The notes: generated by a model not told the origin, from the letters alone. A DNA stretch of 64,000 nucleotides from Caballeronia pedi (GCF_001544915.2 NZ_FCOE02000002.1:248001-312000), one strand, 5' to 3'. Shown: positions 32,969 to 41,690, counted from the stretch's first letter. Numbers and translations: made by a program.

Positions 32969-34198
32969 TCACAGCCAGTCGGTTTCGAAGCCGCACGCCG
33001 TGAGCGACACGCAACCCTGCTCGGTAAGCACGACCTGCTGTTCCAGCTTCACGCCCTGCTTGCCGCCCTCAGCGCCGATATAGCTTTCGACGCATACCGT
33101 CATGCCCGCCTCGAACAGTCCGTCGTAGCCCGAGCTGTCCCAATCGACCTGATGCGCGATCGACGGATATTCATCGACCATGCCGATGCCATGCGCGAGG
33201 CAGCAGTAGCGGTTCCTGACGAACGGGTCCGGAATCTTCCACGCCTTCTCGGAGAACTCGCGGAACGTCATGCCAGGCCGAAGGAGCTCCATGTTGTAGT
33301 GAACCTGCGCGTAGGCATGTTCATAGAGCGCGCGCTGCTCGTCCGATGGCCGGCCGTCGCCTACCAGCCAGGTGCGCGAGATATCGGAGCAGTAGCCGTG
33401 CGGACCGACCATGTCGGTGTCGAACGCGAGGAGATCGCCGTCCATCAGCACGCGCGATGAGCATTCATGCATCCACGGATTCGTACGGTCTCCGGAAGCG
33501 AGAAGGCGCGTTTCGATCCACTCTCCACCATGCCGGATATTTTCGAAGTGAAGATGGGCCCAGAGTTCGTTCTCGGTGATTCCGGGGCGCAACTCACGTC
33601 GCATTCGCGCGATGCCTGTTTCGGCGGTGCGTAACGACTCGCCGATCAGGACGAGCTCGCCGGGAGACTTGATCAGCCGTGCCGTCTCCATCAAGGCCTG
33701 ACCGTCCAGTAACGTGATGCCTTGCTTCTCCAGACAGGCGCTGCCGAACGGGTCGAGCCGATCGACCGCCAGACGCTGGTCGCCCGCAGCGTGCTTCCGA
33801 AAGACATCGATGATCTCGGCGGCCCAGACTTGCGCGCGGCGCTCGGCTTCATGACCGGCGTTGAAGAAGGTCCAGCTCAGGGCATGCCGCAACTCGACAT
33901 CGAGATTCAATCCGTCCCAGACATGCTCGCTGCTATGAAACTCCCACGCGATGATGCGGCCATCGGCGAACACCATGATGTATCGCGCGGGATTGCGTCC
34001 CGCCCAGACCTGCATGTTCGACGTGTCGGTCGCATATCGAATGTTGACGGGGTCGTACAGCAGGATCGCGGGGACATCGTGCGCGCGCAATTGCGCTTGC
34101 ACCCGCGCGAGCCTGGATGCGCGGACGTCGCGTAATAGCGCTTCCTTTCCACCTTGTTCAACCGTGCTCTTCGCTTCGGACAGGCGGTCGCCGGCCAT
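32969..34198 (-). CDS. M24-fold metalloenzyme, DddP-like (candidate DMSP lyase)
   Basis: This 409-residue protein has the M24 (creatinase/prolidase) pita-bread fold in its C-terminal half (about 175-409). It closely resembles DddP, the M24-family dimethylsulfoniopropionate lyase. The shared stretches, as I recall DddP, include DPVNIRYATDTSNMQVW near residue 48, HFENIRHGGEWIETRLLASG near 220, and an FDTDMVG segment. Expected ligands are all present: two Asp in FDTD, Asp in CSDISRTW, His in AHGIGMVDEYP, Glu in CVESYIG and Glu in KLEQQVVL. The Asp after GMV corresponds to the proposed catalytic Asp of DddP. It lies 30 bases after a GbcB-like reductase gene on the same strand, hinting at methylated sulfonium or betaine metabolism. 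A peptidase role is the main alternative. Confidence 0.72.
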   Translation of the reverse strand: MAGDRLSEAKSTVEQGGKEALLRDVRASRLARVQAQLRAHDVPAILLYDPVNIRYATDTSNMQVWAGRNPARYIMVFADGRIIAWEFHSSEHVWDGLNLDVELRHALSWTFFNAGHEAERRAQVWAAEIIDVFRKHAAGDQRLAVDRLDPFGSACLEKQGITLLDGQALMETARLIKSPGELVLIGESLRTAETGIARMRRELRPGITENELWAHLHFENIRHGGEWIETRLLASGDRTNPWMHECSSRVLMDGDLLAFDTDMVGPHGYCSDISRTWLVGDGRPSDEQRALYEHAYAQVHYNMELLRPGMTFREFSEKAWKIPDPFVRNRYCCLAHGIGMVDEYPSIAHQVDWDSSGYDGLFEAGMTVCVESYIGAEGGKQGVKLEQQVVLTEQGCVSLTACGFETDWL

Positions 34199-34228
34199 GC
34201 TGTCGCTCCTGGAGAGTTCGAAGATGCG

Positions 34229-35359
34229 TCAGAGTTCGAGCACGAGATCGGAAGTCGGCCGGCTGCAGCAGAGCAGCCGGAATCCTTTCTGCACTTCTCT
34301 GTCGCGGATGCCGCCGTTGTGCTTCATATCGACCGTGCCTTCTATCAGCCGCGTCTTGCACGTGCCGCAGACGCCCTGACTGCATGACGACGGTATCGAA
34401 ACGCCGGCCTTTCTCGCCGCCGAAAGCACCGTTTCGGCGGGGCTCATGCTGAAGCTTCTCGACGAGCGCGAGAGCTTCACGGTGAACGTCTCCTGTGTAA
34501 CGGGCGTGGCTTCGGGAGCGGGCTCCGGCGCGACACCGGCGGTGATGTCGAAGCTCTCCTGGTGATAGCGCGCCGGATCGTGTCCGCCTTCGCGCAGCAG
34601 CGTGCGCACGGCGTTCATGTATCCCGCGGGACCACATGTGAAGACTTCGCGCTCGGCGTAATCGGGCGCCCACTCGGACAGCAATCGAAGACTGAGCCTG
34701 CCCGTCGGTCCTGTCCAGTCTTCTTCATCGCCGATGCCTTCGCAGACGAAAAAGGTGCGAAGGCGCGGAGACAACTCGGCGAGTCGCTGCAGTTCCTTCC
34801 TGAAGACGATATCGGCAGGCGTTCGCGCGCTATGAACGAAGACGACGTCACGATCCAGCCCGAGATCGATGCTCGCGCGCGTCATCGACATCAAGGGAGT
34901 CACGCCCGAACCCGCCGACAGATACAGCGACTTCGCGGAAGCGGCGGCGGTCGCGGTGAACGTGCCGGACGGGCCATAGGCGCGCAGAAGGCTGCCCGGT
35001 TTCATCTGGTCGTGCAGCCAGTTCGACATGACGCCGCCGGGTACGCGCTTGACGGTGATCGAGAGTAGATAAGCGCGCGTAGGCGGCGATGAGATCGTGT
35101 AGCAGCGCTCCACCGATCGCCCGTGCACATTCGCCGACACGGTCATGAACTGACCGGGCTCGAAACGCACCGGCGCGCCATCGCCGACACGGAATTCGAA
35201 AGTCCTCACGTCGTGAGTTTCGTCGACGACGCGGCAACAGGTCAGCGTGCGTTGCTCGCCACTCGGCCAGAGCTTGCCGCCACTTTCCCACGTGCCGGGG
35301 TCCGAAAATCGATCGTCCGTTTTTGGCGCGGGAGTGAAAATTCTTTCTACCGAGTTCAT
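34229..35359 (-). CDS. Flavin/2Fe-2S oxidoreductase, GbcB-like
   Basis: This 376-residue electron-transfer protein joins an FNR-type reductase to a C-terminal plant-type ferredoxin. RCYTISSPPT near residue 100 is the FAD site, LYLSAGSGVTPLMSM near 160 the NAD(P)H site, and VFTCGPAGYM the C-terminal nucleotide motif. The 2Fe-2S ligands are Cys residues in IPSSCSQGVCGTCKTRL and in LLCCSRP. This architecture fits GbcB, the reductase feeding the Rieske oxygenase GbcA in glycine betaine demethylation, or related Rieske-partner reductases. No Rieske oxygenase is in the window, so the partner is elsewhere. ATG 35359 is the chosen start. Co-direction with the DddP-like gene suggests a shared role in osmolyte breakdown. 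Confidence 0.82.
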   Translation of the reverse strand: MNSVERIFTPAPKTDDRFSDPGTWESGGKLWPSGEQRTLTCCRVVDETHDVRTFEFRVGDGAPVRFEPGQFMTVSANVHGRSVERCYTISSPPTRAYLLSITVKRVPGGVMSNWLHDQMKPGSLLRAYGPSGTFTATAAASAKSLYLSAGSGVTPLMSMTRASIDLGLDRDVVFVHSARTPADIVFRKELQRLAELSPRLRTFFVCEGIGDEEDWTGPTGRLSLRLLSEWAPDYAEREVFTCGPAGYMNAVRTLLREGGHDPARYHQESFDITAGVAPEPAPEATPVTQETFTVKLSRSSRSFSMSPAETVLSAARKAGVSIPSSCSQGVCGTCKTRLIEGTVDMKHNGGIRDREVQKGFRLLCCSRPTSDLVLEL

Positions 35360-35589
35360 GGCATCAAGTCTGTTGAAACGTCTGCTCGACGTGCGGGTGC
35401 GGATGGTGGTGGGTTCGCGAAAGCTTCCTTCGGTCGGTGGACTGCTCGATTGCTTGCGCTTGGGTCCGAGTATTGGATTGCGCAAAAACACCGTCAATGC
35501 GCTTTATTTTCCGGGCGCCATTACTTTAGGTTATGCGAGCGGCGGAACGTTGCCGGTGCGGAGGTCAAGTCTGCAGTTGGCTCGGTGGA

Positions 35590-35631
35590 GAACGCAAAAA
35601 GAAAAACCGATGCCCGGTAAAGGGCATCGGT
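35590..35631 (-). terminator. Strong Rho-independent terminator after the Gly/His/Asp repeat gene
   Basis: ACCGATGCCC (35606-35615) and GGGCATCGGT (35622-35631) form a perfect ten-base stem with a six-base loop. Read on the minus strand, the stem is followed by TTTTTCTTTTTG. It terminates transcription of the repeat-protein gene, whose stop is at 35687. The rest of the 327-base gap 35360-35686 shows no further gene. Confidence 0.85.
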
Positions 35632-35686
35632 TCTTCACTTGCGCTGATCAGTTGATCAGTAATGCGATGGTTATGCTGCCGCTCGA

Positions 35687-36922
35687 TCAGCGGCCACGGC
35701 CGCCGCCACCGCCGCCGCCGCCGCCGGCGCCACCGCCGCCGTTGCCGCCACCACCGCCGTGGCCGCCGCCACCATGGCCACCACCGCCGTGACCGCCGCC
35801 CGAGCCGCCGCCATTGCCGCCGCCGTTACCGCCGCCATTGCCGCCGCCGTTGCCGCCGCCGTTACCGCCGCCGTTACCATGACCGCCGCCGGAGCCGCTA
35901 CCGCCGTTGCCATTTCCGCCACCGTGACCAGCGCTGCCATGACCGCCATCGCCATGGCCGCCGTCGCCGTGCCCGTTGCCATCGCCGTGACCCTGGCCGT
36001 GGCCGTCGCCGTGCCCGTTGCCATCGCCGTGACCCTGGCCGTGGCCATCACCATGTCCGTCGCCGTGGCCATCGCCGTGGCCGTCGCCGTGGCCGTCGCC
36101 GTGCCCGTTGCCATCGCCGTGACCCTGGCCGTGGCCATCGCCATGTCCGTCGCCGTGGCCATCGCCGTGCCCGTCGCCGTGGCCGTCGCCATCGCCGTGA
36201 CCCTGGCCGTGGCCATCGCCATGTCCGTCGCCATGTCCATCGCCGTGCCCGTCGCCATCGCCATGACCATGACCATGGCCATCGCCGTGCCCGTCACCAT
36301 CGCCGTGGCCGTGACCATGGCCGTCGCCGTGTCCGTCGCCATCGCCATGGCCGTGACCATGGCCGTCGCCGTGTCCATCCCCGTCGCCATGACCATGACC
36401 GTGGTGCCCATGGCCACCCGTATCGCCGCCGGAATCACCTCCGCCCGAATCGCCGCCACCGGTATTTCCGCCTCCGGGAGCGCCCGACGATCCGTTCCCC
36501 GTGCCGGTGCCAGAGCCCGAACCCGTGCCGCCCGCGCCCGCCGTTGCGCCCGGTCCGGAGCCGGTCGAGCCCTGACCGGCGCCCGAACCGCTCGTGCCGC
36601 CCGCGCTGCCCGCGCTGCCGCCCGCGCTTGCTCCGGTCGATCCGCTCGATCCGGTGTTGCCGTGACCGCCTTGGATCAGGGGCACGACAGGCGACGTCGT
36701 ATCCGCCGTCGATTCCGTGGCCGGAGACGTGCCCGCTGGCGAGTCCGCCGCCGCAACGGTCATCACGGCGCTCAGAACGATCGGCGCGCATCCCGGAGAT
36801 GTCTGGTTCGTGCAAGGATCCGCCGCCGTTTGCGCGGACGCAAAATTCGACACGGCCGCGGCGATCACGATCACGCTGAGTTTGATCGCGGTATTTAACG
36901 TCAATTTTTTAGGATTACTCAT
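35687..36922 (-). CDS. Secreted Gly/His/Asp-rich repeat protein
   Basis: This 411-residue protein has a clear signal peptide (about 1-30, hydrophobic 14-24, ending NFASA) and an AAGGGG ribosome site five bases before the ATG. A Ser/Thr/Gly-rich spacer (about 75-170) follows. Residues about 171-330 are built almost only of Gly, His and Asp in units such as HGDGDGHGDGHGHG, with occasional Gln or Asn (HGQGHGDGNG). The C-terminus (about 330-411) is Gly-rich with Asn and His (GGGNGGGNGG). Such a composition should bind divalent metals through His and Asp, and the GDGD-type units resemble calcium-binding glycine-rich repeats. There is no sorting motif or known domain. Function is unknown; a secreted metal-binding or matrix protein is plausible. 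The terminator at 35606-35631 follows. Confidence 0.8.
   Translation of the reverse strand: MSNPKKLTLNTAIKLSVIVIAAAVSNFASAQTAADPCTNQTSPGCAPIVLSAVMTVAAADSPAGTSPATESTADTTSPVVPLIQGGHGNTGSSGSTGASAGGSAGSAGGTSGSGAGQGSTGSGPGATAGAGGTGSGSGTGTGNGSSGAPGGGNTGGGDSGGGDSGGDTGGHGHHGHGHGDGDGHGDGHGHGHGDGDGHGDGHGHGHGDGDGHGDGHGHGHGDGDGHGDGHGDGHGDGHGQGHGDGDGHGDGHGDGHGDGHGDGHGQGHGDGNGHGDGHGDGHGDGHGDGHGDGHGQGHGDGNGHGDGHGQGHGDGNGHGDGGHGDGGHGSAGHGGGNGNGGSGSGGGHGNGGGNGGGNGGGNGGGNGGGNGGGSGGGHGGGGHGGGGHGGGGGNGGGGAGGGGGGGGGRGR
35935..36416 (-). repeat. Tandem 6-base-periodic repeat encoding His-Gly-Asp-Gly units
   Basis: The plus strand shows repeated units of the form gccgtggccatc with periods of 6, 12 and longer multiples, all within the coding frame of the repeat protein and encoding alternating Gly with His, Asp, Gln or Asn. 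Larger blocks (for example around 35990-36050 and 36100-36140) recur nearly identically, indicating growth by duplication. It is a likely site of length variation. Confidence 0.85.
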
Positions 36923-37546
36923 GGTTGCCCCTTATGGTCTTTCTTCGCCACGCGTCACCTGAAGCGTCAGATGCGACGTGGGGCAAGAATGACAGGCTCC
37001 ATGGAGCGTTCTGTGCGGTACATAACCCGAAGCGGGGCCACAGTCGCTTTACGTCGTGCGAGACCGCGCAGAGAACGTTTGCGAGCAGTCGGAAAAGCCG
37101 GACGGTGATCGCCCGCTACGGCTTCGTTCGCCGGATTTGTGACTTGCGATGCCGGACGAGGGCTGCCGTCGACATCGAGAAAAGAAGCGCGTTCGTCGTT
37201 ACCCGATGCGAAAGCTTTCTATCGGTTGATAGTAGGCTATCTGTATGGTTGAGGAGCCGTCAAACGAACTGTGTGCTCTGGGCCGCAGAGGCTGTCAGAC
37301 GATATCGCCGCGTGGGAAACCGCACATATCCGCTGACCAAAGAATCAGTACCGAGATGCGCAAATTTATGGACTAGAGTTCCTTATTGTTCGCTTTACTG
37401 ATTGTCACGTCGATTCGTCGAAGTTAAGCGTACGCCGGAGGAGAAGAATGCATCGCTAATACAATGATCTTCATAAGACTTAGGAATACCAATCAACGGA
37501 AGCCGATAAACATCCGACACATCTTATCTATCAGCCGGAGGATGTC
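36923..37546. other. 624-base intergenic region with a three-codon minigene
   Basis: This gap separates the repeat-protein gene from the divergently transcribed protease gene and must hold both promoters. I found no convincing -10/-35 pair. A GGAGGAG site is followed at 37448-37459 by ATG CAT CGC TAA, a possible leader minigene about 90 bases before the protease start. The protease has its own CGGAGG site just before 37547. Other short frames across the gap lack ribosome sites and are not credible. Confidence 0.5.
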
Positions 37547-38761
37547 ATGCAAAGATGCAAACCAGTCGCCTGCATCGGGGCGACGGCAGTCGTCGCACTG
37601 TCGATGGCGAGCGCGGGAATCGCCCGTGCGGACGATGAAGTCGTCGTGAATACGAACTCCTCCGAGGCACGCACTGCGACGGCGGATGTGTCGAATCTCA
37701 AGCCGGTCGTCAACGTGCTGCTTCCGCCCGACACCTCTTCGATCGTGCCGAACACCGACCCCGGGCCCTATACGCCGGGCATGAAGACGCAAAGCGGCAT
37801 CGTGAACAATACCCAGACGAGAGCCTTCGGCGATTTCGGCATTCCATATACGACCGGCCGCGTGCAGGACGGCAACCAAAGCGCGTCCGGCACCACGACC
37901 GCGAATTACCTCAGCACCACATATCCGTACCGGGCGATCGGCAAGCTCACGTTCTCGGCCGGATACTGCACGGCAAGTCTGATTCGTCGCAGCGTGCTCG
38001 TCACGGCGGCGCACTGCATCCAGACCTTCGGCAGCGGCGGCACGCTCTTTTCGGGCTGGCAGTTCATTCCCGGACACTACGGCGCGTCCGGCGCCACGGC
38101 CGCGCAGATCGCGCCTTACGGCAGATGGTCGTGGGCCGCGCTGGTCCGGCCATCGACATGGGCGAACGGCACCGATACCGGCTCTGGCTCCGCGCGCAAC
38201 AACGATGTCGCGGTGATCGCGCTGGCGAAGAATGCATCGAACCAGTTCATCGGCGATATCACTGGCTATCTGAACTATGGATGGAACAACTATTCCTTCA
38301 TATCGTCGCCCAAGACCGGCAATCTTCAGACGGCGGCCGTCTCGACGTTCGGCTATCCGACACTGCTCGATGGCGGCGCGATCATGCAGCGAACCGATGG
38401 CCCGACCTATACGACGACCGTCAGCGGCGCATCGCAACTCTGGCAGGGAAGCAATCTCACGAGCGGTGCGAGCGGCGGTCCGTGGATCGTGAACTTCAGA
38501 GCGCGCGACGCCGCGCTCACCGGCGGCGCGGTCGTGGGCAATTCGTCGAATCTTGCGATCGTCGGCGTCACGTCGTGGGGATCGTCGGACCCGAACGCGC
38601 CCAAGGACAACTACGCGTCGCAGTTCCGTCAGAACACGCAGTATCCGAACGCGACCTATGGCAACTACGGCTCGGGCAATATAGCGTCGCTGCTGAATTC
38701 GCTGTGCAGCAGCGCGGCGCCAGGCGGCGGTACGTATGCATCGCAGGGCTATTGCAACTAG
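37547..38761 (+). CDS. Secreted trypsin-like serine endopeptidase (S1 family)
   Basis: This 404-residue protein has a signal peptide (about 1-28, cleaved after IARA), a variable N-terminal stretch of about 100 residues that may be a propeptide, and a chymotrypsin-fold domain (about 125-390). The catalytic triad is visible: His in VLVTAAHCIQ, Asp in ARNNDVAVIAL and Ser in TSGASGGPWIV. The features resemble secreted V8/glutamyl-endopeptidase-like proteases, but specificity cannot be set from the sequence. Cysteines near the His and near the C-terminus suggest disulfides. CGGAGG precedes the ATG. A hairpin at 38777-38802 lies after the stop. It is probably a single-gene unit. Confidence 0.9.
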   Translation: MQRCKPVACIGATAVVALSMASAGIARADDEVVVNTNSSEARTATADVSNLKPVVNVLLPPDTSSIVPNTDPGPYTPGMKTQSGIVNNTQTRAFGDFGIPYTTGRVQDGNQSASGTTTANYLSTTYPYRAIGKLTFSAGYCTASLIRRSVLVTAAHCIQTFGSGGTLFSGWQFIPGHYGASGATAAQIAPYGRWSWAALVRPSTWANGTDTGSGSARNNDVAVIALAKNASNQFIGDITGYLNYGWNNYSFISSPKTGNLQTAAVSTFGYPTLLDGGAIMQRTDGPTYTTTVSGASQLWQGSNLTSGASGGPWIVNFRARDAALTGGAVVGNSSNLAIVGVTSWGSSDPNAPKDNYASQFRQNTQYPNATYGNYGSGNIASLLNSLCSSAAPGGGTYASQGYCN

Positions 38762-38776
38762 CGCGGCTGAAACGAA

Positions 38777-38802
38777 ACGAGCGACCGCATCGGGTCGCTC
38801 GT
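38777..38802 (-). terminator. Bidirectional hairpin between protease and glycosidase genes
   Basis: ACGAGCGACC and GGTCGCTCGT form a perfect ten-base stem with a six-base loop between two convergent genes. On the minus strand it is followed by TTCGTTTC, a weak U-rich tail, so it chiefly terminates the glycosidase gene and may also serve the protease gene. Confidence 0.6.
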
Positions 38803-38842
38803 GGAAAAGCTGACTCAGCGGGGCTGCCGAGCCTCGCGCAGC

Positions 38843-39940
38843 TTACATCGGATGGCCGGCGACGAAGTTCTTGTAGGCGTAGTACGCAGCCTTCGGCGTC
38901 TGACCGTCCGACTTCATCAGGCCGAAGTTGCCTTCGCTGTCGTCATACAGTTCGAACGCCTGAATCGACTGAATGTTGTACTTCGACGCGACGCTCTGGA
39001 ACTGCGCCATCATGGTGTTGCCCGCCATGTAGTTCGCGATCTGCTGATCGGTGCCGTAGTTCGGACGCACGCCGAATTCGTTGATCCAGATCGGCTTGCC
39101 GAACGAACGGAGCACTCCCAGCATGTCGTAGCAACCCGTGCCGCCGCAGGCGCGCGTCATGTCGCCCTGGTTCGAATACCAGTGCCATGCGGTGATGTCC
39201 CAGTTCACGGTCGGATGACCGTGGGTGCCGTCAGGCTGCGAGCCGTCCATGAGCATCTGGAAGAACGCGTAGTGCAGCCACGTGCCGTTCACGACGATCT
39301 TCGCCGAACTGTCCACCGACTTCACGCCCGCGATCAGACCGCGAATCACGCCGCGCGCGACCACGAACGGCTGATTCTTGTAGTGCGTCCAGTTCGTGCC
39401 GTCGACATTGCCGGTGAGCGCTTGCGCTTCGAGTTCGTTGGCGACTTCGTAGTACTTGTACTTGTAGGTGCCCGCGACTTGCTGGCCGAGCGTGTAGCCC
39501 GCGTTGTAGGCAGTCTGCTCGTTGCTGTAGCCAGTGCCGAGCAGGATCACGGGGTACACCGTGATGCCGCTGGCCGCCATCGTCTGCGCCATCTTCGCGA
39601 CGACCTTCGCCGAGTTCAGGCTATAGACGTCGTTACGGTAGATTTTCGCGCCCAGGTCCTGCAGTTGCGCAAGCTGGGTCGCGACAGCCGTGGAGTCGTA
39701 TGCGCCGCCGTTGGTGTTGCGGCCATTGGCGCCGTAGAAGATCGAGGTGCTGGTCGATGCCTTCGCGGTCGATTCCGGCAGAGTGGCGCTTTTGCCGGTC
39801 GCGTCGAGCGCGCCATCGGCGTCGCCGCCGCCGCAAGCGGCGAGGAACACGCTCGTGAGTAGGGCGGTCGCGACCGCTGCGGCCTTACGTGCCGAGAACA
39901 TGTTGAAGGTGCGAATAGAAGTTCGTTCTTGAGTCGTCAT
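38843..39940 (-). CDS. Lipoprotein TIM-barrel glycosidase (clan GH-A-like)
   Basis: This 365-residue protein is a lipoprotein: after a basic start, the hydrophobic helix leads to the lipobox VFLAACGGG. The mature part is a TIM-barrel glycosidase. YYEVANELE near residue 170 should hold the acid/base Glu and PIWINEFGV near 290 the nucleophile Glu, as in clan GH-A families such as GH5 and GH39. WHWYSNQGD and IQAFELYDD are consistent loops. The substrate is not evident; exopolysaccharide or plant cell-wall glycans are candidates. Start ATG 39940 or 39901 (MFSARK) are both possible. A 13-base palindrome lies just upstream, and a terminator hairpin follows the gene. Confidence 0.8.
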   Translation of the reverse strand: MTTQERTSIRTFNMFSARKAAAVATALLTSVFLAACGGGDADGALDATGKSATLPESTAKASTSTSIFYGANGRNTNGGAYDSTAVATQLAQLQDLGAKIYRNDVYSLNSAKVVAKMAQTMAASGITVYPVILLGTGYSNEQTAYNAGYTLGQQVAGTYKYKYYEVANELEAQALTGNVDGTNWTHYKNQPFVVARGVIRGLIAGVKSVDSSAKIVVNGTWLHYAFFQMLMDGSQPDGTHGHPTVNWDITAWHWYSNQGDMTRACGGTGCYDMLGVLRSFGKPIWINEFGVRPNYGTDQQIANYMAGNTMMAQFQSVASKYNIQSIQAFELYDDSEGNFGLMKSDGQTPKAAYYAYKNFVAGHPM

Positions 39941-39946
39941 TTGCGT

Positions 39947-39959
39947 TTAGCATTGCTAA
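39947..39959. promoter_or_regulatory. 13-base palindrome next to the glycosidase start
   Basis: TTAGCATTGCTAA is a perfect palindrome around a central T, six bases upstream of the minus-strand ATG at 39940. It could be an operator or an element occluding the ribosome site. Confidence 0.35.
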
Positions 39960-40494
39960 GAGTCATTAGCACGATGCCCGTGAGTTCGAGCACGCTGTCT
40001 GGCCTTTTCGGCGATGCGCGATCCAACGATATGTGCGTTGGGATGACGGTGATGATTCGTGTCGCCGTCGGGATGAGTTTAGTTAGTCATCCAAACGACA
40101 TATCCGAAGCAAGTCTGGTTGCTCCGACGCCAGAGTCGAGGCGCGGAATGACAACCGGAGCGGCACGGATTCGCTGATAAGGTCCAGCGCGCGGCACGGC
40201 AAGCGCTCTGGATGGCGGAGTCGGGCAAACGATTGCGTTTGCCCGCGCGGGCCTTACGAAATGACAACGAGCTCAGTTCGAAGGCGGGCGTCGATTGACA
40301 CCCGGTAACGTTTGCGCGGTATCGGTCAAAAGTGCCTAAAATAACGGCCTTTTGTTTCGCCACCGGCAACCGTTGCCGAAATCTTGATCAACGGGAGCAA
40401 GGTTATCGTCTTATGAGATGAATGTAAACTACTGTCACAGTAAAAAACAGACGTTTGTTGCGTCGTGTCACAGCAAAAATTACTGGCCCTTCAA
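39960..40494. other. 535-base intergenic region without a credible gene
   Basis: This gap between the glycosidase (start 39940) and the SGNH esterase (end 40495), both on the minus strand, holds the glycosidase promoter. CGGGCAAACG (40222-40231) and CGTTTGCCCG (40236-40245) form a perfect ten-base stem with a four-base loop but no T-run. Two TGTCACAG copies occur near 40434 and 40478. Short frames in the gap lack ribosome sites. Confidence 0.5.
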
Positions 40495-41532
40495 TCAGCG
40501 GCCGACCCCGCTTGCCGCGATCTGCTGCTCCACATATTGCGCGAACAGCGCATGCATGCGCGTCGTTGGATGCAGGTCATCGGCGAACATGTAGGTCTGG
40601 TCCGCATCCGGCGCTGAGTACGTAGTCGGCGAGCACAGCAACGAAGTGTCGCGCGGTGTTTTCGACGGATCGCAGGCTTGCGCGGTATTGGACACGGTGA
40701 AGCCATTGGCCCGATAGTTCGCGATGGTTTGCGTTGTCCAGGTATAGGAATCGATCAGAATGACCTTGCCTTGCAGGCCGTTTGTTTGCAACGCGCCGTT
40801 CAGCGTGGCGTTGAAGAGTTGCGATAGCTGCGTGAAGTTCGCGCCGCCGTCGGTCGACTTGATGCCATCGGGCGACAGTCCGATATTCGCGACGTTGACC
40901 ACCACGACATGCGAGGCCCCGTTCTGCACGATCTGCGCGACGAGTTGCGCGAGCGTGGTGGCCGCGTTCTGCACCGTCGTATTGGCCGCGGGCGGGCTGC
41001 CCGCGCGCAGCACGTCGTTCGCGCCGGCCCACACGAGCACCAGTTGACCCGAATTGAAACTGCCGTGCGCGGACAGATAGCTCGCGATCTGCTGGTTGAC
41101 CGGCATCTCGACATCGCCGATCACGTCGGTGAGGAACTGAGATTGATCGGCGGGCGTGGCGACGGTGGAACCGCCTTGCGCATACCCCAATCCGCCTTGC
41201 GGCTTCAACTCGTGCCCGAGGTCGATCGTGAATGCGGCCGTGAGCGTATCGCCGTAATACTGCGCGACATTCTGCGTCCAGACCTGCCCGGGATTCGTCG
41301 TGAAGCGTCCGCCGCCGACCGCCTTGGCGATCGGCGCATACGTCCCGACATCGGAGAGGCTGTCTCCGAAGGACACGACCTGCAGATGAACGCCGCCCGC
41401 CGGTCCGGTGGTGCTGCTCCCGCCCGAGTCGCTTCCGCCCGAGTCGCTTCCGCCGCCGCATGCGGTAAGCAGTGCAATCAGCATGGCAGAAATTGCTCTG
41501 CGGATGCCGGTAGTCATCGCGATATGGCCCAT
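40495..41532 (-). CDS. SGNH/GDSL-family esterase lipoprotein
   Basis: This 345-residue lipoprotein (start ATG 41532, or 41517) carries a lipobox LLTACGGG and a short Gly/Ser-rich linker. The SGNH hydrolase domain has block I VVSFGDSLSDVG (catalytic Ser), a Gly in a GYAQGGS stretch, block III WAGANDVL (Asn) and block V ADDLHPT (Asp and His). The family covers lipases, arylesterases and polysaccharide deacetylases, and the substrate is not determined. Two Cys near the C-terminus could form a disulfide. Its neighbours are other secreted hydrolases, consistent with extracellular polymer breakdown. It is divergent from the kinase-enolase pair. Confidence 0.88.
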   Translation of the reverse strand: MGHIAMTTGIRRAISAMLIALLTACGGGSDSGGSDSGGSSTTGPAGGVHLQVVSFGDSLSDVGTYAPIAKAVGGGRFTTNPGQVWTQNVAQYYGDTLTAAFTIDLGHELKPQGGLGYAQGGSTVATPADQSQFLTDVIGDVEMPVNQQIASYLSAHGSFNSGQLVLVWAGANDVLRAGSPPAANTTVQNAATTLAQLVAQIVQNGASHVVVVNVANIGLSPDGIKSTDGGANFTQLSQLFNATLNGALQTNGLQGKVILIDSYTWTTQTIANYRANGFTVSNTAQACDPSKTPRDTSLLCSPTTYSAPDADQTYMFADDLHPTTRMHALFAQYVEQQIAASGVGR

Positions 41533-41690
41533 TGCGCGTCCGTCCCGTCGTTGGCCTGAGCGGCTTCGTGCGTGGCGAAGGCTCTTCGTCAGGCGGGAAT
41601 GAAGTCGCGAACGCTGGACCGCAAGCAAGAAAGATGCGCTTACATAGCTCGCGGTCCGCAGCTGATCGAATCGGCTACCATGAGCCGACG

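Noticed and set aside
35935..36416. CRISPR-like or satellite DNA
   Set aside because: The repeats are short, gapless, in frame and lack spacers. They are explained by the coding sequence.
35662..36898. Plus-strand and shifted-frame Ala/Thr/Val- or Arg/His-rich proteins across the repeat region
   Set aside because: They are alternative frames of the six-base repeat. Only the minus-strand frame has a signal peptide, a ribosome site and a terminator.
36925..37401. Possible gene in the 36.9-37.4 kb gap
   Set aside because: It has no ribosome site, no recognisable domain and a composition unlike neighbouring proteins.
38801..39862. Plus-strand frame opposite the glycosidase
   Set aside because: It has no ribosome site, and the minus-strand frame has a lipobox and glycosidase motifs.
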